45,837 nucleotides of DNA from Blastocatellia bacterium (GCA_013697915.1 JACCVY010000124.1:1-45837); one strand, 5' to 3'. Counted from the first letter of the stretch, positions 26,969 through 36,270 are shown. The notes: generated from the sequence alone by a model not told the origin. Translations and numbers: made by a program.

Positions 26969-27877
26969 TCAGTGGTTAGCGCGCTCCAGTGCTTCGCGAT
27001 CCCATTTGGCGAGATCGGCGCCGGCTTCGTAAGTGGTCTGGCAGAAATCCATTAATGCTGTTTCAGGCGAGTCTGAATTCCGCACGGCATCATACGGCAG
27101 GAAAAATTCTTTCATCTCTGGACTGTAGAAAGTTTGCGGCGGAAGAATCTTTCCCTGCGCAACGGTATCGGGTAAGCCCGGGGGTTCGGGCGCAGTGTAG
27201 GAATAAAATGCAGCTTCCATATCTTTGTTGCCGGGCCAGAAGCCGTGACTAATAACTTCATGCGAATAAGCCTCGCGCGTGATCACGTCGGCGCCCTCGC
27301 GTGGCGGCGCCGGCCTGCCTGAAAACCTGGTGACAGCTACGTCAAAGCTGCCCCAGAAGAAATGCACCGGGCTGACTTTGCCGATGAAGCGCGCGCGAAA
27401 CTCCTGAAACACGGGATCCATCTTCAACAGCGCGTGCCAAAAACGATTCGCATATTCGGCATCGTAAGAAGCGTGCCTGGTGTCGTCTTCAAAGCGAATC
27501 GGGTCCGGTATCTCGACCGGCATGGTCCAAATCTTTACTTCGATCTTCAACTCGCGCAGCGCCGCCATCACTTCTGCATAGAAATCAGCGACTGATTGCG
27601 GCCGCAAATCAAGCAGCTTCAGAGCTCCGTCGCTGCACTCGATCCAAAGTTTGTGATCGATAAAATCGAAACCCATCTCGAAGTAGCGATCGCCGTAAGG
27701 CATGGCGGTGGTGGTCAGCCCGCGCGCAGAAACATACAGCGGCACGTTCCACCAATGATTCACCAGCGGCGTCTGCTTGAGGCGAATCTTGCCGACCACC
27801 TGCGTCCACATGTGCAGGGTCGCAAGCGTGTCCTGCCATTCGGCGAATTTTAGTTCGGGCCAGGAATCGTTGGACAT
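26969..27877 (-). CDS. DUF5996-type protein
   Basis: 302 residues, soluble, no signal peptide. The sequence is typical of the DUF5996 family as I recall it: WPELKFAEWQDTLATLHMWT at the start, LVNHWWNVPLYVSARGLTTT, GFDFIDHKLWIECSDG, then VSPVHFFWGSFDVAVTRFSG and GFWPGNKDMEAAFYSYTAPE. The biochemical role is not known. It is a single gene between two toxin-antitoxin modules, with no clear partner. Confidence 0.8.
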   Translation of the reverse strand: MSNDSWPELKFAEWQDTLATLHMWTQVVGKIRLKQTPLVNHWWNVPLYVSARGLTTTAMPYGDRYFEMGFDFIDHKLWIECSDGALKLLDLRPQSVADFYAEVMAALRELKIEVKIWTMPVEIPDPIRFEDDTRHASYDAEYANRFWHALLKMDPVFQEFRARFIGKVSPVHFFWGSFDVAVTRFSGRPAPPREGADVITREAYSHEVISHGFWPGNKDMEAAFYSYTAPEPPGLPDTVAQGKILPPQTFYSPEMKEFFLPYDAVRNSDSPETALMDFCQTTYEAGADLAKWDREALERANH

Positions 27878-27929
27878 AATTAAAGTAAACAGCGACAGGG
27901 AACAGCAAACAGTAAAAGACAGCGGTTGC

Positions 27930-28334
27930 TCAAAGCCAGGCGATCTTTATTTCGTCTTCGACCGATTTGAAGTCTCGGTCCCCGGTTACCAATTCCGCAT
28001 TTCTCAATTTTGCCAAACCAGCTGCAAAGGCGTCAGCATAAGCAAGTTTTCTTGATGCTTTGAAAATTGCCGCCTGCCTGACAAGCGCCAGGTCTGTTTC
28101 GATTGGCACAAGTTCTATTGGCATTGCGTGAATCTCGCGGGCATGGTGTTCTGCCAAATCCTGGGATGCGCCTCGCGTAATTGAGTAATAGATTTCACCC
28201 CAATTAATTATTGTCATCAGCAACTTGGTTGAGCCTGTCCCGGCTTTGATTAACAATTTTTCCACCGCCAACGCGGCGGGCTCGTCGTTGAAGAGGGCCA
28301 TTAACGCCCAACTGTCGAGCACCTTGGTGGCCAA
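27930..28334 (-). CDS. vapC: VapC-type PIN-domain toxin
   Basis: 134 residues from TTG, directly after the vapB stop. PIN-domain acidic residues are visible: VLDSWALMALF (first Asp), the Glu of the second helix (AVEKLL), and YADAFAAGLAKL with ELVTGDRDFKSV (third and fourth Asp). PIN toxins are Mg2+-dependent RNases that cut tRNA or rRNA. The preceding AbrB-type antitoxin gene confirms the module. Confidence 0.9.
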   Translation of the reverse strand: MATKVLDSWALMALFNDEPAALAVEKLLIKAGTGSTKLLMTIINWGEIYYSITRGASQDLAEHHAREIHAMPIELVPIETDLALVRQAAIFKASRKLAYADAFAAGLAKLRNAELVTGDRDFKSVEDEIKIAWL

Positions 28335-28336
28335 GT

Positions 28337-28582
28337 CTAGAGCTTCCTCTCTCGTTTGCGCTCACTCAAAAACTCTTTCATTGCGCCGGTGCCTTTTAGC
28401 GAGCCGCGCAACCGGTTGATATGTGAGCGTGTGATTGGCTTTAGGATGAGGTGGTCGGCCTGTCGATAGACAATGGCTTTGGTGCCCTCTTCAATCTCCA
28501 GCTCCTGTCGCAGGCGGCGCGGTATCACAACCTGGCCCTTGGTGCTGAAGTAGACAGTCTCAGTTTTGTCGGTGAGCTTCAT
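28337..28582 (-). CDS. vapB: VapB-type AbrB/SpoVT antitoxin
   Basis: 81 residues from the ATG at 28582; a longer frame from TTG at 28627 would swallow the promoter and is rejected. The swapped-hairpin DNA-binding motif is VYFSTKGQVVIPRRLRQELE followed by EGTKAIVYRQADHLILKP. The C-terminal ~35 residues (LRGSLKGTGAMKEFLSERKR) would wrap VapC. It shares an operon with vapC, spacing two bases. Confidence 0.9.
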   Translation of the reverse strand: MKLTDKTETVYFSTKGQVVIPRRLRQELEIEEGTKAIVYRQADHLILKPITRSHINRLRGSLKGTGAMKEFLSERKRERKL

Positions 28583-28589
28583 GGGTTTA

Positions 28590-28618
28590 TTCTTACTTAG
28601 CAGTACAAAGTAAGTCAA
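28590..28618 (-). promoter_or_regulatory. vapBC promoter
   Basis: On the minus strand TTGACT (28618-28613), a 17-base spacer and TAAGAA (28595-28590). Transcription would start close to the ATG at 28582, so the mRNA is leaderless or nearly so. Such promoters are usually repressed by VapBC itself. Confidence 0.6.
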
Positions 28619-28653
28619 CCCTGACAAGGTAAGCGGTTACGAAGTTCGTAATG

Positions 28654-29068
28654 TTAATACGGACAAGCCGCGCCGAGTCTCGCCCATTCCTGAAAGCGGC
28701 GCGCGAATTCGTCGTGAGGCATATCCACGGGCTTGCGGCCGTCGCCGGGATTCCAACCCCACATGACGAGTTTGTCTGACTCGACCTTAATCTTGCTCCA
28801 GTCAGCCTCGAGTTCTTCGACCAGCAACATGGGGCAGCGAAGTGTAAACGCCCTGGCCCATCTCAGACTTGTTAACAATGATCGTCACTGTGTCGTCCGG
28901 GGCGATTCTTACAAAAGCATTCGGTGCAAATGTTGCGGGCTTTGTTGAGGGCGGGTCGAAAGTGCTGGCATGGGCTGGCTCCGGCAGACACAGACTTATC
29001 AGCAGCCCCCCGCCGGCGGCAGCGCCGACCCTGAAAAAATCTCGTCGTTTCAGGGTGGTTGCGCTCAT
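28654..29068 (-). pseudogene. Isoquinoline 1-oxidoreductase beta-subunit remnant (iorB-like), frameshifted and deletion-fused
   Basis: From the ATG at 29068 (AAGGAG upstream, overlapping the iorA-like stop as ATGA) the frame reads a Tat-type leader (TLKRRDFFRVGAAAGGGLLI) and then the start of the molybdopterin subunit (FVRIAPDDTVTIIVNKSEMG, QGVYTSLP). At a run of four G on the plus strand (28831-28834) one extra base shifts the frame; the next frame continues correctly as MLLVEELEADWSKIKVES. After ~95 residues the match stops, and the tail DKLVMWGWNPGDGRKPVDMP...WARLGAACPY looks like the end of another small protein, one I associate from memory with cytochrome-like subunits of such operons. 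About 650 residues of IorB are missing. Confidence 0.65.
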
Positions 29069-29460
29069 GTCGTGCTCCTTTTGATTTCGGCAGCACGATG
29101 AATGGCGCTTCGGATTCGCGGGTAGGTGCCGCAACGGCAGATGTTGCCGGTCATGGCTTCATCAATGTCGTTGTCAGTGGGCGAAGAATTCTCGGCGAGC
29201 AAAACGGCGGCGCTCATCAGTTGTCCTGATTGGCAATAGCCGCATTGCGGCACATCGATTTCCATCCACGCCTTTTGCAATGGATGACTAAGGTCCGGCG
29301 AGAGGCCTTCGATCGTGGTGATGTCTTTGCCGGTAGCGTCAGACACACGCTTAACGCACGAACGAATTGCTTCGCCATCCAGGTGAACCGTGCAGGCGCC
29401 ACACTGTGCCATGCCGCAGCCGTACTTTGTCCCGGTCAGACCAAGGGTTTCGCGCAACAC
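29065..29460 (-). pseudogene. Isoquinoline 1-oxidoreductase alpha-subunit (iorA-like), N-terminally truncated
   Basis: 131 residues from a TTG. Both [2Fe-2S] clusters are intact: [17 protein letters not shown]...RSC for the plant-type cluster, and QCGYCQSGQ...[13 protein letters not shown] for the second. Family members begin about 25 residues earlier with a beta-grasp segment ending in LLWVLRDTLGL; here only VLRETLGL survives, and the codons before it (FVRQNHRR) do not match. So the ferredoxin fold has lost its first strands and its normal start. It overlaps the iorB-like remnant by four bases. The locus is most likely dead. Confidence 0.7.
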
Positions 29461-29558
29461 CCGGCGGTGGTTTTGCCGTACGAAAGAACGAGCTGCGCCA
29501 CTCGAGAGTCGCAGTCGCCAGGTAAGCGCAGCGTGTTTAGGGAATCAGGTAGCGGGAG

Positions 29559-30317
29559 TTAGATTGCGAGGCCGCCATCAACTTGAATAACCTGGCCGGT
29601 AATATAACGCGCATCGTCAGATAAAATAAAGCAGGCAATGCGTGCTATTTCATCGGCTTCGGCAAAACGGCCGAGGGGGATCTGTTCGATGATCTTCACG
29701 CGATAACTTTCATCCAGCCCGCCAGACATATCGGTCGCGACCATGCCGAGGGCGAGGGCGTTGACTGTAATTTTCCTGCTCGCCACTTCTTTCGCGAGGG
29801 CTTTGGTGAGACCAACCATGCCGGCCTTGGACGCCGAATAGTTTGATTGCCCGGGCATTCCTACTTCACCGCTGATCGATGAGATGTTGAGAATCGAACC
29901 GCCCTGGTCCTGCCGCAGCATTGTTCTGAGTGCAGCCTTGGCAAAATTCCAGGCGCCCTTCAAATTTGTATCCATCACCTCGTCCCAATCTGATTCCTTC
30001 ATGCGCAGAATCAGATTGTCGCGCGTAATGCCGGCGTTGTTCACCAGGAAATCTATGCGACCGAAAGACTCTTTAACTTGTTTCACCATCTCAGCGGCTG
30101 CTTCGGTACTCGCGACGTCGCATTGCGTCGCCAGCGCTCGCACGCCGAGTGCTTCGATTTCTTTACTTAATGATTCGGCAGCTTCGGCACTCTTCGCATA
30201 GTTGAACGCGACGTCAGCACCGCGGCGCGCGAGTTCGAGCGCGATGGCGCGGCCGATGCCGCGCGTGGCGCCGGTGACGATGGCGGCGCGACCGGCGAAT
30301 GGTTTTTGATCAGGCAT
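29559..30317 (-). CDS. fabG: 3-oxoacyl-ACP reductase-type SDR
   Basis: 252 residues. The Rossmann motif is IVTGATRGIGRAIALELARR (TGxxxGIG), followed by DFLVNNAGITRD (NNAG), the catalytic Ser in ILNISSISGEVGMPGQ, and YSASKAG (YxxxK). FILSDDARYITGQVIQVDGG is the usual FabG ending. It reduces 3-oxoacyl-ACP in fatty-acid synthesis if it is the primary FabG; it is not next to other fab genes here, so a paralogue acting on another 3-oxoacyl substrate is possible. No strong ribosome-binding site before the ATG. A large palindrome separates it from galU. Confidence 0.88.
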   Translation of the reverse strand: MPDQKPFAGRAAIVTGATRGIGRAIALELARRGADVAFNYAKSAEAAESLSKEIEALGVRALATQCDVASTEAAAEMVKQVKESFGRIDFLVNNAGITRDNLILRMKESDWDEVMDTNLKGAWNFAKAALRTMLRQDQGGSILNISSISGEVGMPGQSNYSASKAGMVGLTKALAKEVASRKITVNALALGMVATDMSGGLDESYRVKIIEQIPLGRFAEADEIARIACFILSDDARYITGQVIQVDGGLAI

Positions 30318-30346
30318 AAATTTTTGGCGGCAACCCTACAACCTTA

Positions 30347-30479
30347 ATGAGGAATGACTCAAGAATAGGAGTCTCATGGTCGGGAAGGGGGCCTGCCCCC
30401 GCTTATTGAATGTCGCTCAAGATTAGCGGGGGTGTACCCCCTTCCTAACCTTGAGACTCCGATACTTGATCCCTCATTG
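30347..30479. repeat. GGGAAGG/CCCCCGC palindromic element, copy 2 (large)
   Basis: An almost complete ~130-base inverted repeat between fabG and galU. Left arm words AATGAGGAATGACTCAAG, GGAGTCTCATGGTCGGGAAG and CCCCCGCTTA are answered in order by GATTAGCGGGGG, CCCCCTTCCTAACCTTGAGA and ACTTGATCCCTCATT. It shares its core with the elements at 15291-15374 and 42624-42759. Confidence 0.85.
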
Positions 30480-30493
30480 AATCCCTGAGCTTC

Positions 30494-31366
30494 TCAAGTT
30501 AATTTCAACAACCTTAGATACTCTCTAAACTTCGGTGCCAGGTCTTCGTGCTTCAATGCGAACTCTACAGTCGCAATCAGAAAGCCGAGCTTATCACCCG
30601 CATCGTAACGCGTGCCTTCGAAACGCACGGCGTAGAATGGCCGCTTCTTTAGCAGCGATCGCATGGCGTCAGTAATCTGAATTTCACCGATGGCGCCCGG
30701 GGTTGTTTTCACAATCTCGTCAAAGATGTCGGGGGTCAAAATATAGCGGCCGATTATTGCCAGGTCTGAAGGTGCGTCAGCGAATGAAGGCTTCTCAACC
30801 ATGTCCTTGATCTTGTAAACGCCCGCTTCGACTTCATCGCCGTCGATCACTCCGAAACGCGATATCGCTTCGCCTGCAACTTCAAAAACCGCGACAACGG
30901 GAGCGTCATACTTTTCATAAACATCGAGCAACTGCCGCAGCGCGGGCGTTTCGGAATCGATGATGTCGTCGCTGAGCATGACGGCGAATGGCTCGTCGCC
31001 GACCAGGTCGCGCGCCTGCAACACGGCATGGCCCAAACCGAGCGCCTCCTGTTGGCGCACATAACTGACGCGGGCCATCTGGGAAATCGCGCGCATTGCT
31101 TTCAGTTCTTCCTGCTTGCCGCGCTTCTCCAAAAGCCTTTCCAGTTCAAAAGAAACATCGAAGTGATCCTCAATGCTCGCCTTGCCGCGGCCAGTGACGA
31201 TGATGACGGATTCGATTCCGGAGGCAACCGCTTCTTCCACGACATACTGAATGAGAGGCTTGTCGACCAGCGGCAGCATTTCCTTTGGCGATGCTTTTGT
31301 CGCCGGAAGAAAACGCGTGCCGAGACCGGCCGCAGGAAAAACTGCTTTGCGAACTTTTTGCGGCAT
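30494..31366 (-). CDS. galU: UTP-glucose-1-phosphate uridylyltransferase
   Basis: 290 residues from the ATG at 31366, the normal GalU length; the open frame runs upstream to 31495 through palindromic spacer and is rejected. The signature VRKAVFPAAGLGTRFLPATK, ASPKEMLPLVDKPLIQYVVE, LGLGHAVLQARDLVGDEPFA and VMLSDDIID are all present, with GEIQITDAM and RYDAGDKLGFLIATVEFALK at the end. It makes UDP-glucose for exopolysaccharide and glycolipid synthesis. No strong ribosome-binding site. It is transcribed away from serS. Confidence 0.94.
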   Translation of the reverse strand: MPQKVRKAVFPAAGLGTRFLPATKASPKEMLPLVDKPLIQYVVEEAVASGIESVIIVTGRGKASIEDHFDVSFELERLLEKRGKQEELKAMRAISQMARVSYVRQQEALGLGHAVLQARDLVGDEPFAVMLSDDIIDSETPALRQLLDVYEKYDAPVVAVFEVAGEAISRFGVIDGDEVEAGVYKIKDMVEKPSFADAPSDLAIIGRYILTPDIFDEIVKTTPGAIGEIQITDAMRSLLKKRPFYAVRFEGTRYDAGDKLGFLIATVEFALKHEDLAPKFREYLRLLKLT

Positions 31367-31437
31367 CAGTGGAATTTCGAACTCAGGATTGCGAATTCCG
31401 AACCCAGCGTGCTCTCTGTATGCTGGAGGCCGGAAGT

Positions 31438-31505
31438 TAAGAGTACAAGCTTTAGCTTGAGTCTTACCAAACAGCAACCTGAAGGTTGAACTCAAAACTT
31501 CGGGC
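31438..31505. repeat. Short palindromes between galU and serS
   Basis: Two self-complementary words, CAAGCTTTAGCTTG and CAACCTGAAGGTTG, lie ~20 bases apart, each flanked by GAGT or AACTC. They resemble the GCAAACTGTTAGTTTGC family in design (arm, short centre, arm). They fall in the shared upstream region of the divergent genes. Confidence 0.55.
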
Positions 31506-31591
31506 TAGCTGGCCTTTGTGCATGATTTGACAGTACATTCTATTAACCAAAACGGTCGTCTCTCATAACATATTTTGCGGGAATAGAACAA

Positions 31592-32881
31592 ATGCTTGAT
31601 CTCAATTACGTGCGAGAAAATTTGGAGCATGTGCGAAGCGCCCTTGGCAAGCGCGGCGTGGTGCCTGAAAGTCTCGACGACTTTGCAGCGGCCGATGCGC
31701 AACGGCGACGTATCATTTTGGAATCGGACCAGCTTAACGCGGAGCGTAACGCTTCAAGCCGCGAGATTGGCGCGCTGATGAAGGCCGGAAGCTCTGCAGA
31801 AGCCGAAGCACGCCGCAAGCAGGTTGGCGAACTAAAGGATCGAATTGCGGAACTCGATCGCCTGCGCGATGAGGCTGAGACGCGCATGGGCGACCTGTTG
31901 TCCTCTTTGCCAAACATTCCCCACGAAAGCGTGCCGGCCGGCAAAGATGAATCAGATAACGTTGAAGTGCGTCGTTGGGGCACGAAACCGGAGTTTGATT
32001 TCGAACCGAAGGACCACGTGGACCTTGGCACCGCACTCGGCATCCTTGATCTCGATCGTGCGGCGAAGATCGCAGCCTCGCGTTTTGCAATTCTCAATGG
32101 CTCGGGGGCGCGTCTTGAGCGAGCGCTAATCAACTTCATGCTTGACGTGCAAACTCGCGAACATGGTTACGCGGAAACATTGCCGCCATTTATCGTTAAT
32201 GAGAAGTCGCTGTTCGGCACGGCCCAGCTCCCCAAGTTTGCCGAAGATCTTTTCAAGTTGCAGGACGATCGCGAGCTTTATCTCGTGCCGACAGCAGAAG
32301 TGCCGGTAACAAACTATTACCGCGAAGAGATTTTGGACGCGTCGCAGTTGCCGATGCGGTGGGCTGCTTATACGCCATGCTTTCGTTCTGAAGCAGGCAG
32401 CTACGGCAAAGACACTCGCGGCGTTATTCGTCAGCATCAATTCGAAAAAGTTGAACTGGTGAAATACGCCTTGCCAGAGAATTCATATGACGAGCTGGAA
32501 TCACTAACGCGCGATGCGGAAGATATTTTGCAGCGGCTGGGGATTCATTATCGCGTGGTCGCGTTGTCGACTGCCGATCTCGGCTTTGGTTCTGCGAAGA
32601 CCTATGACATCGAGGTGTGGCTGCCTGCGCAAAATACTTTTCGCGAGATTTCTTCCTGCTCAAACTACGAAGCGTTCCAGGCGCGCCGCGCGCAGATTCG
32701 TTTTCGCCGCGCGGGTGGAGCGAAGCCTGAGTTTGTTCACACCTTGAATGGATCGGGTCTGGCGGTGGGCCGCACCTGGATTGCTGTGCTGGAAAACTAT
32801 CAACAGGCGGATGGATCGATTCAAATTCCGGAAGCGCTCAGGCCTTACATGGGCGGCCTCGATAAAATCAGTAGGCAGTAG
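31592..32881 (+). CDS. serS: Seryl-tRNA synthetase
   Basis: 429 residues, usual length. The N-terminal coiled-coil arm that binds tRNA-Ser is at ~1-110 ([20 protein letters not shown]; long Glu/Arg helices). Class II motif 2 is [20 protein letters not shown] followed by [10 protein letters not shown]; motif 3 is [26 protein letters not shown] is the normal end; the last residues S-R-Q and the stop come from a GGCAGTA repeat (CAGTAGGCAGTAGGCAGG) that continues into the spacer. It charges tRNA-Ser and tRNA-Sec, so it would also serve any selenocysteine pathway. Confidence 0.96.
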   Translation: MLDLNYVRENLEHVRSALGKRGVVPESLDDFAAADAQRRRIILESDQLNAERNASSREIGALMKAGSSAEAEARRKQVGELKDRIAELDRLRDEAETRMGDLLSSLPNIPHESVPAGKDESDNVEVRRWGTKPEFDFEPKDHVDLGTALGILDLDRAAKIAASRFAILNGSGARLERALINFMLDVQTREHGYAETLPPFIVNEKSLFGTAQLPKFAEDLFKLQDDRELYLVPTAEVPVTNYYREEILDASQLPMRWAAYTPCFRSEAGSYGKDTRGVIRQHQFEKVELVKYALPENSYDELESLTRDAEDILQRLGIHYRVVALSTADLGFGSAKTYDIEVWLPAQNTFREISSCSNYEAFQARRAQIRFRRAGGAKPEFVHTLNGSGLAVGRTWIAVLENYQQADGSIQIPEALRPYMGGLDKISRQ

Positions 32882-33030
32882 GCAGGACCGCAGCGGCTTC
32901 GCCGCCTTCCGTGGGGAATGCCTATGGCTTTCCGATCAGAATTTTGGTTGTTACTTTTGAGGCCACGCCTCTGACGTTAGGCGTAGCCTTCACGATGAAG
33001 ACGCTGACGGAAAGGCAGAGCCTTTCCGCA
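32868..33030. repeat. Heptamer repeat and hairpin cluster after serS
   Basis: GGCAGTA units overlap the serS stop, then several strong hairpins follow: GCGGC-TTC-GCCGC (32893-32905), GGCCACGCCT...AGGCGTAGCC (about 32961-32988) and GGAAAGG-CAGAG-CCTTTCC (33009-33027). None has a T-run. The 224-base gap between serS and sppA holds nothing that looks coding. Confidence 0.65.
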
Positions 33031-33105
33031 CGGAAAGCGGCCAAGCCGCCGCCAGTTCGCGATTACCCATTCCCAGTTCTCAATTTCCGTTCAGTTGTTC
33101 GCGCC

Positions 33106-34899
33106 TCACTTGATTTCCAGATCAAACGGCATCAGCAGCATTGGATCGCCGCTCTTCGCGTGGTCCATGAGCGCCATGAAGCGCAGCGCGCGGCGCGCGT
33201 CTTCGGGCAGCGCTGCCATCACGGCGCGCTGTTGGGCCGCCTGCGTGCGCGTTTCATCGCCTTCCTCGTTGAAGAGTTGCTGTAACAACGTTCGTGGATA
33301 AGGAAGGATTACCCGATGCACGCCTTTGTCCTTCGGAAGTTTTGCCAACTCTTTTGCAACCTCAACGGCGCGATCTAATCCGCCAAACTCATCGACCAGC
33401 CCGCGATCTTTAGCCTGCGCTCCGGTCCAAACGCGGCCCTGGGCAACCGAATCGACGTACTCCGGTGTCTTGCCGCGACCCTTGGCCACCTTGGGCACAA
33501 AGTCTTCGTAGTAATTTCGTTTGACCAGGTCCTCAAACTTCGCGCGCTCTTCCGGCGTGAACTTTTCCGATTCGCGAAACATCCCCGCCTGCTTGCCGCG
33601 CAACACGTACTCATTGGAAATTCCCAGCCAATCGTAGAACCCTTTTATTACCGGCTTGCCGGCAAACACGCCGATCGAACCGGTGATGGTCGAGGGCTGC
33701 GCGATGATCTTGTTGGCGCCGGCGGCGATGTAATAGCCACCTGAAGCGGCAACGTCGCTCATCGAAATCACGACCGGCTTTTTCGCTTTGGCGGCTTCGA
33801 CTGCATGCCAGATGATATCTGAAGCGAGACCTGAACCACCCGGACTATCAACGCGAATAACGATCGCTTTGATCGATTTGTCGTTGCCCGCATCGTTGAT
33901 AGCTTTGGCCAGGGTGTCTGAGCCGATTGACTGGTCGCCGGTTGGGCCATCATTGGATTTTCCCGAACCAATATCCCCGGTCGCATAAATCACAGCGATC
34001 TTTTCGCCTTTATCGAGGCCCAGAGATTCCGGTTCAACGTCGCTGTAGGCGGAACCCGACACCACCCGAAGTTCGTCAGAATCTTTGTACCCAAGTTTGG
34101 CCTTCAGCTCCTTCTCAATCTCATCGCGATAAGCAACGCCATCGATCAAGCCCAGGTCTTTGGCTTTGGCGGCGCTGTAGGGAGCATCGTCAATCAAAGC
34201 GCGCACGTCGTCAGCAGACTTGTTGCGGGCCTTCGCGATCGTGTCAACGTAACGATTAAAGAGATCGTCCAACAACGAATTAATAAACTCGCGATTGGCA
34301 TCCGACATGTCCTTGCGCGTAAACATCTCGACCGCGGTCTTATATTTTCCCATCTGGACCATGTCGGGATAAATGCCGAGTTTATCCAGCGAGCCGCGGA
34401 AGAACATCACGTTGGCGGCAAAACCGTTGATGAACAATTCGCCTGGAGGTGCGACATAGATTTTGTCGCAGGCAGTGGCGATGTAATACTCCTTGTCAGT
34501 TCCGTATTCGATGTAGGCGTAAACGGGTTTGCCGGACAAGCGAAAGTCGGCAATCGCGTCGCGAATCTCCTCGGCTTTTCCCATGCCGACGTTGGTCATG
34601 TTGATATCGAGCAGGATGACCTTGATGCGGTTGTCGACTTTGGCTTTTTTAAATTGCAGTGTCAGGTGGGAAAGAGATTGATCGGTGCTGCCGAAAAATT
34701 TTCGCAGCGGATCGTCAGGCACGTAGTCCGGCAGCGAGCCGGAGACGCGTAGCGCCAGCACGCTGTTGTTGTCGATCCTGGGTTCGCCCCGCCGGAAAGC
34801 CGAAACCAGCACGGCCAGGCCAATCAGCACAACTAAAAATAGAACAACCACCACACTGGTGATAATTAAAACCGTCTTACGCGTTCGCGACATTGCCAT
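33106..34899 (-). CDS. sppA: Signal peptide peptidase SppA (67K type)
   Basis: 597 residues from the ATG at 34899 (a second ATG two codons on is equally possible); the longer frame to 35070 runs through repeats and is rejected. One N-terminal membrane helix (VLIITSVVVVLFLVVLIGLA). Tandem S49 domains: the first carries the general-base Lys region (IATACDKIYVAPPGELFING, ~residue 146), the second the Ser nucleophile region (MSDVAASGGYYIAAGANKII, ~residue 385). RVWTGAQAKDRGLVDEFGG is the usual C-terminal motif. It cleaves leftover signal peptides in the inner membrane. Confidence 0.92.
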   Translation of the reverse strand: MAMSRTRKTVLIITSVVVVLFLVVLIGLAVLVSAFRRGEPRIDNNSVLALRVSGSLPDYVPDDPLRKFFGSTDQSLSHLTLQFKKAKVDNRIKVILLDINMTNVGMGKAEEIRDAIADFRLSGKPVYAYIEYGTDKEYYIATACDKIYVAPPGELFINGFAANVMFFRGSLDKLGIYPDMVQMGKYKTAVEMFTRKDMSDANREFINSLLDDLFNRYVDTIAKARNKSADDVRALIDDAPYSAAKAKDLGLIDGVAYRDEIEKELKAKLGYKDSDELRVVSGSAYSDVEPESLGLDKGEKIAVIYATGDIGSGKSNDGPTGDQSIGSDTLAKAINDAGNDKSIKAIVIRVDSPGGSGLASDIIWHAVEAAKAKKPVVISMSDVAASGGYYIAAGANKIIAQPSTITGSIGVFAGKPVIKGFYDWLGISNEYVLRGKQAGMFRESEKFTPEERAKFEDLVKRNYYEDFVPKVAKGRGKTPEYVDSVAQGRVWTGAQAKDRGLVDEFGGLDRAVEVAKELAKLPKDKGVHRVILPYPRTLLQQLFNEEGDETRTQAAQQRAVMAALPEDARRALRFMALMDHAKSGDPMLLMPFDLEIK

Positions 34900-34990
34900 A
34901 GAATTGTCTGCCTTAGACTTAAGTAATGGGATGATTCCTAATGCTGTGTGAGTACGTTTGGAGAGGGGAAAAGGTTTAGAAAGGACACGA

Positions 34991-35158
34991 GCAGATGGCA
35001 GTAAAAGGCCAGTCGGCAGAAAACCCAGGAGCAGACGGCAGCAGCAGTCGGCAGGTGAACTCCAGGACACGAATAGCCACCGACTTCCTGCCGTCTGCCT
35101 ACTGCCCCTGCCGACTTCTTAACGGCCGTCTGCCTACTGCTCCTCCTGCCTACTGGCC
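34991..35158. repeat. Degenerate GGCAGWM heptamer arrays between sppA and mnmA
   Basis: Plus-strand units such as GGAGCAGACGGCAGCAGCAG and TCGGCAGG are followed by inverted ones: CTGCCGT CTGCCTA CTGCCCC, then CCGTCTGCCTACTGC and CTGCCTACTGG. Spacing is mostly seven bases. The last unit reaches the mnmA stop codon (CAGTAGGCAG on the minus strand). Confidence 0.75.
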
Positions 35159-36262
35159 TTTCACTATCCAGCCGCCGCCGACAACTTCATCACCGCGGTA
35201 AAACACGGTCGCCTGGCCGGGCGTGATGGCGCGCTGTGGCTCGTCAAAAATGACTTGCACCCGATTGTTCTCGAGCGGAGTGATGCTGGCCGCCGCAGCC
35301 GTGTGACGATAACGCACGCGCACGTCGGCATGGACCGCCTCGCGCGGAGCATCCAACGCCACCCAATTTACACCGGCCGCGGTAAAACTTTTGCCGGCCA
35401 ATTCGTCATCGTTGCCAACGATGACTCGATTCCGGGGCGCATCGATGGAAACAACATACAGCGGCTTGCTGCTCGAGACTCCGATGCCGCGACGCTGGCC
35501 CACGGTGTAACGGTGAATGCCGGCGTGCCGGCCAATCACTTCGCCTTGCGTATCCACGATTTCACCTTCGCCCGGCAAGCGCTCCTCGGCATCTGTGGCC
35601 GCGAGGTAGCGATCGATAAAGCCGGCATAGTTGCCGTCGGGCACAAAACAGATCTCCTGCGATTCCGCTTTTTCCGCCACAGCCATGCTGTGATCGCGCG
35701 CAACTTCGCGTACCTGCGCCTTTGACATCTCTCCCAGGGGAAACATCGCGCGCGAAAGTTGATCCTGAGTCAGCTCCCACAAAAAGTAGGATTGGTCCTT
35801 CTCGAGATTGCGTCCGCGGAAAAGCCGGTAACGATTAGCAGCCTCATCAAACTCAACGCGCGCGTAGTGACCCGTCGCCACCTTGTCGCAGCCCAGACTT
35901 TCCGCCAGACGATCGAGCGAAGCAAACTTAAGCCGACTGTTGCAGGCAACGCATGGAATCGGCGTCTCGCCACTGAGATAGCTCGAGACGAATGGTTGCA
36001 CCACGTCGCGCTCGAAATCTTTCTCGAGGTTCAGCACGTAAAAGGGAAAGCCCAATTCTTCGGCTACTCGACGCGCGTCATAAACGTCGTCGAGTGAACA
36101 ACAACGCGACGGCAGCGGATCGCCGTTCTCGTCTTTGTTGATGCCGCGCCGCTGATCCCAGAGCTGCATCGTAAAGCCGACAAGCTCGTGCCCCTGCTCC
36201 TTTAATATGGCCGCGGCTGCCGAAGAATCCACGCCGCCCGACATCGCTACTGCTATCTTCAT
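35150..36262 (-). CDS. mnmA: tRNA-specific 2-thiouridylase MnmA
   Basis: 370 residues. The PP-loop is [20 protein letters not shown], followed by GFTMQLWDQ. Catalytic Cys pairs: [11 protein letters not shown] (nucleophile) and [16 protein letters not shown] (persulfide acceptor). [16 protein letters not shown] and the C-terminal beta-barrel follow. It thiolates U34 of tRNA-Lys, -Glu and -Gln. The tail KGQ and stop are built from a GGCAGTA repeat. Immediately upstream of the ATG lie four GTTTCAA-type heptamers, with no Shine-Dalgarno. Divergent from the AAA ATPase gene. Confidence 0.95.
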   Translation of the reverse strand: MKIAVAMSGGVDSSAAAAILKEQGHELVGFTMQLWDQRRGINKDENGDPLPSRCCSLDDVYDARRVAEELGFPFYVLNLEKDFERDVVQPFVSSYLSGETPIPCVACNSRLKFASLDRLAESLGCDKVATGHYARVEFDEAANRYRLFRGRNLEKDQSYFLWELTQDQLSRAMFPLGEMSKAQVREVARDHSMAVAEKAESQEICFVPDGNYAGFIDRYLAATDAEERLPGEGEIVDTQGEVIGRHAGIHRYTVGQRRGIGVSSSKPLYVVSIDAPRNRVIVGNDDELAGKSFTAAGVNWVALDAPREAVHADVRVRYRHTAAAASITPLENNRVQVIFDEPQRAITPGQATVFYRGDEVVGGGWIVKGQ

Positions 36263-36270
36263 CGGGGCTA

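Noticed and set aside
32882-33105. Small gene or tRNA between serS and sppA
   Set aside because: Frames are made of repeat hairpins; no cloverleaf or TTCRA arm could be drawn.
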